Shown here: piece after piece, positions 62,515 through 64,000 of the stretch
Layout of the letters: each line of letters opens with the position of its first letter
Numbering within the stretch: the stretch's first letter is position 1
Assembly (NCBI RefSeq): GCF_002836595.1
Contig: NZ_PJBB01000003.1
Coordinates: 3,161,001-3,225,000, forward strand
Direction: 5' to 3'
Origin: Tenacibaculum sp. Bg11-29
GTDB lineage: Bacteria; Bacteroidota; Bacteroidia; Flavobacteriales; Flavobacteriaceae
DNA length: 64,000 nucleotides
Program-made: the position numbers and the translations under genes
Notes under the pieces: model-generated
The model's database searches: none
Seen by the model: the letters and a program-made list of their open reading frames with translations, nothing else
Told to the model about the DNA's origin: nothing

Positions 62515-63240
62515 TTAGTACTTAATTTCAATATTATCTAAAACAATCTCAGATAGTTTTTTTAATTTTCCTTCCTCATATAATTTATCAATAGCATAAA
62601 AGTCTATACTCTTATCTATGGGCTTGTAATTATTATAATCAGCAAAACGAATTCCGTTTACAATATTTTCTTTTTTAACATCTCTAAAACGAATACCTCC
62701 ACCATTTGTATGGTATTTATATGCTAAATAATCTAACTTGAAGCTTTCTTTTGAAAACCAGTAAATAAATATATCATCAAAATCATCCCCTCCTCCATCT
62801 TCATTAAAAGTTACTTGAATTTTATAATACTCTTTACCTTTAATAAATACATTTTCTAATACCTTCTTTTTTGCTGCAGGATCATTTAATCCATATGGTA
62901 AAATAGAAAAGTAGTGTACTGAATTTACAGAATTACCATATGCATCTTGATCTTTTTTAGATAAAGAAACTAAACTATCACTAACATATCGTTTAAAACC
63001 ATTGTTAGATAAGACATCTTTATAGTTGACTAAATCTTTAGTAATAAACCTAAATAATTCATAATCACCTTTATTTCTCTTAGCTATATAATGATTACTC
63101 CTAAACTTAAAAGAAATTTCTGAATTAGAAATTTTTTCTAAGTTCGAATTACTTACTGATTTATCTACAATTTCTTGGGCTGTAAACTTTGGCTTACAAG
63201 CTATTGTTAAAATAATAACTACTAAAAAAATATATCGCAT
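62515..63240 (-). CDS. Lipoprotein, DUF6503-like
   Basis: A 241-residue lipoprotein: MRYIFLVVIILTIAC with Cys15 at the lipobox. The mature part has QEIVDKSVSNSNLEKIS at the start and the segments KGKEYYKIQVTFNEDGGG and DIFIYWFSKESFKLDYLAY, a pattern I associate with LolA-like DUF6503 lipoproteins of Flavobacteriia. The assignment is from memory of the pattern and is not certain. It probably binds a lipid or other hydrophobic ligand in the periplasm. Confidence 0.7.
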   Translation of the reverse strand: MRYIFLVVIILTIACKPKFTAQEIVDKSVSNSNLEKISNSEISFKFRSNHYIAKRNKGDYELFRFITKDLVNYKDVLSNNGFKRYVSDSLVSLSKKDQDAYGNSVNSVHYFSILPYGLNDPAAKKKVLENVFIKGKEYYKIQVTFNEDGGGDDFDDIFIYWFSKESFKLDYLAYKYHTNGGGIRFRDVKKENIVNGIRFADYNNYKPIDKSIDFYAIDKLYEEGKLKKLSEIVLDNIEIKY

Positions 63241-63372
63241 AAAACTTTGTTTACTTTGGTCTCATTTAAAACTCAAAATTACAGGTTTAACAATATCAAA
63301 ATTATAAATTTATGTTAATAAAAAAAAGCTACTAAAAATTAGCAGCTCTTTTCGTTAATATTTGTTGTACTT

Positions 63373-64000
63373 CTAAAATCTCATACCAACACCAAAACCT
63401 ATTAAAAGAGGGTTTATTTTAACTGCAGCTGGCAACACTGCTATTCCAGCATCTACAGTAACGTCAGTACTTAAATCAATATATTTAGCATCAATATTTA
63501 AAAACCATGTATCATCTAAATCATAATCAAATCCAAGTTGAAGCGCATAACCAAAAGAGTTATCATAATCAACATCAACTACTGCTCCTGGATCTGAATT
63601 GTAGAAAAACGTGTAGTTTACACCTGCACCTACATAAGGCCTAAAATCACTTAAATTAAAATGATACTGCGCCATTAATGTTGGAGGCAATAACCAAACA
63701 TGCCCTAAATCTACATTACCTAAAGCTGTGTTTACAGCATTAACGTTATGCTTAGTTGTTCCTAAAACTAGTTCTGCAGCAATATTTTCTGTAAAGAAAT
63801 ATGTAAAATCTAATTCAGGAATAAAATTATTACTAATTTCAACATCACCACCAATAGTTCTTATAGTTGCAGATTCATTAGCTAATACACTTACCCATCT
63901 AAAACGAGCTTGCCATTTCTTCTCATTTTTAGAATTTTCTTGAGCATTAATATTTGTAAAAAATAAAACCCCAAAAACGATACTTAAAAAAACTTTTTTC
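63373..64000 (-). CDS. OmpW-family outer-membrane protein (start codon just outside the window)
   Basis: The frame stays open from TAA at 63373 to the right edge, 209 codons; the first complete codon is at 63999 and 64000 is a G, so the start ATG probably lies at 64002-64000. The visible protein begins KKVFLSIVFGVLFFTNINAQ, a signal peptide, and then an eight-stranded OmpW/AlkL-like barrel: LDFTYFFTENIAAELVLGTT, PPTLMAQYHF, FRPYVGAGVNYTFFY and the terminal LIGFGVGMRF. It would transport small hydrophobic molecules across the outer membrane. A shorter reading starting inside the gene at 63690 is rejected. Confidence 0.9.
   Translation of the reverse strand, partial: KKVFLSIVFGVLFFTNINAQENSKNEKKWQARFRWVSVLANESATIRTIGGDVEISNNFIPELDFTYFFTENIAAELVLGTTKHNVNAVNTALGNVDLGHVWLLPPTLMAQYHFNLSDFRPYVGAGVNYTFFYNSDPGAVVDVDYDNSFGYALQLGFDYDLDDTWFLNIDAKYIDLSTDVTVDAGIAVLPAAVKINPLLIGFGVGMRF

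Noticed and set aside
1..64000. tRNA, rRNA, CRISPR array, transposase, integrase or prophage genes
   Set aside because: None seen: no cloverleaf-like stretches, regularly spaced repeats or DDE/tyrosine-recombinase proteins were found in any frame examined.

Overview
The window looks like a chromosome segment of a marine-type Flavobacteriaceae bacterium (phylum Bacteroidota). The genus cannot be fixed from the sequence alone. The reasons are strong AT-richness, the Bacteroidota -7 promoter box TAnnTTTG in front of several genes, many short lipoproteins with a C-terminal-Cys lipobox, LytTR/LytS regulators, a bacillithiol-type YtxJ protein, a TssD-type tube protein and an ABC-permease/M1-aminopeptidase style gene. 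No rRNA, tRNA, CRISPR array, transposase or integrase was found.

Layout. 1-4.4 kb: an ABC exporter (permease gene cut by the window edge) divergent from a LytS/LytTR two-component pair. 4.5-10.4 kb: a DMT transporter and a small monooxygenase gene broken by an in-frame TAG, divergent from a run of small metabolic genes (CGNR regulator, RidA, GNAT, NTF2-like, quinone reductase-like, PhzF, OsmC). 10.5-10.8 kb: a gene graveyard with the tail of a Fur-family regulator and a decayed partial copy of the response regulator from 3.7 kb. 10.9-15.6 kb: a secreted protein and a GajA/GajB (Gabija-type) anti-phage pair. 15.8-19.0 kb: an ArsR-controlled thiol/arsenical operon (arsR, thioredoxin-like, OsmC, permease, arsF-like, arsG-like) with a perfect inverted-repeat operator. 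19.3-26.4 kb: a TetR-controlled efflux operon (TolC, HlyD, lipoprotein, two ABC ATPases, two permeases).

26.5-29.7 kb: a one-lobe DEAD-box-like protein, YitT, L-threonine dehydrogenase and a divergent Lrp regulator. 29.7-36.3 kb: two nearly identical copies of a four-helix membrane-protein gene in direct orientation, bracketing YiaA, a SIMPL protein and two lipoproteins; the second copy abuts a NarL-type two-component system, and a CCCTGAAA motif is shared by the promoters. 36.5-41.3 kb: a redoxin, an unknown protein, a DMT transporter and a TetR-nitroreductase-alcohol dehydrogenase operon with a palindromic operator. 41.4-46.1 kb: an RNA-chaperone cluster (three cold-shock-domain genes and a DEAD-box helicase) with an atypical zinc-ribbon SDR.

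46.2-52 kb: acyltransferase, membrane protein, an orphan TssD/Hcp-like protein, RmuC, a 120-bp palindromic element and a cation/proton antiporter. 51.6-55.5 kb: a LytTR regulator and a divergent secreted metallo-beta-lactamase-fold protein lie between intact glyA and a decayed copy of the glyA 3' end, the most island-like structure in the window. 55.7-64 kb: fumarylacetoacetase, SSL2-like helicase, YtxJ, ClpB, a histidine phosphatase, a lipoprotein and an OmpW-like porin that runs off the window. The only recognised defence system is Gabija; the LytTR/MBL cassette and the duplicated membrane protein with its two-component system are the best candidates for something undescribed.
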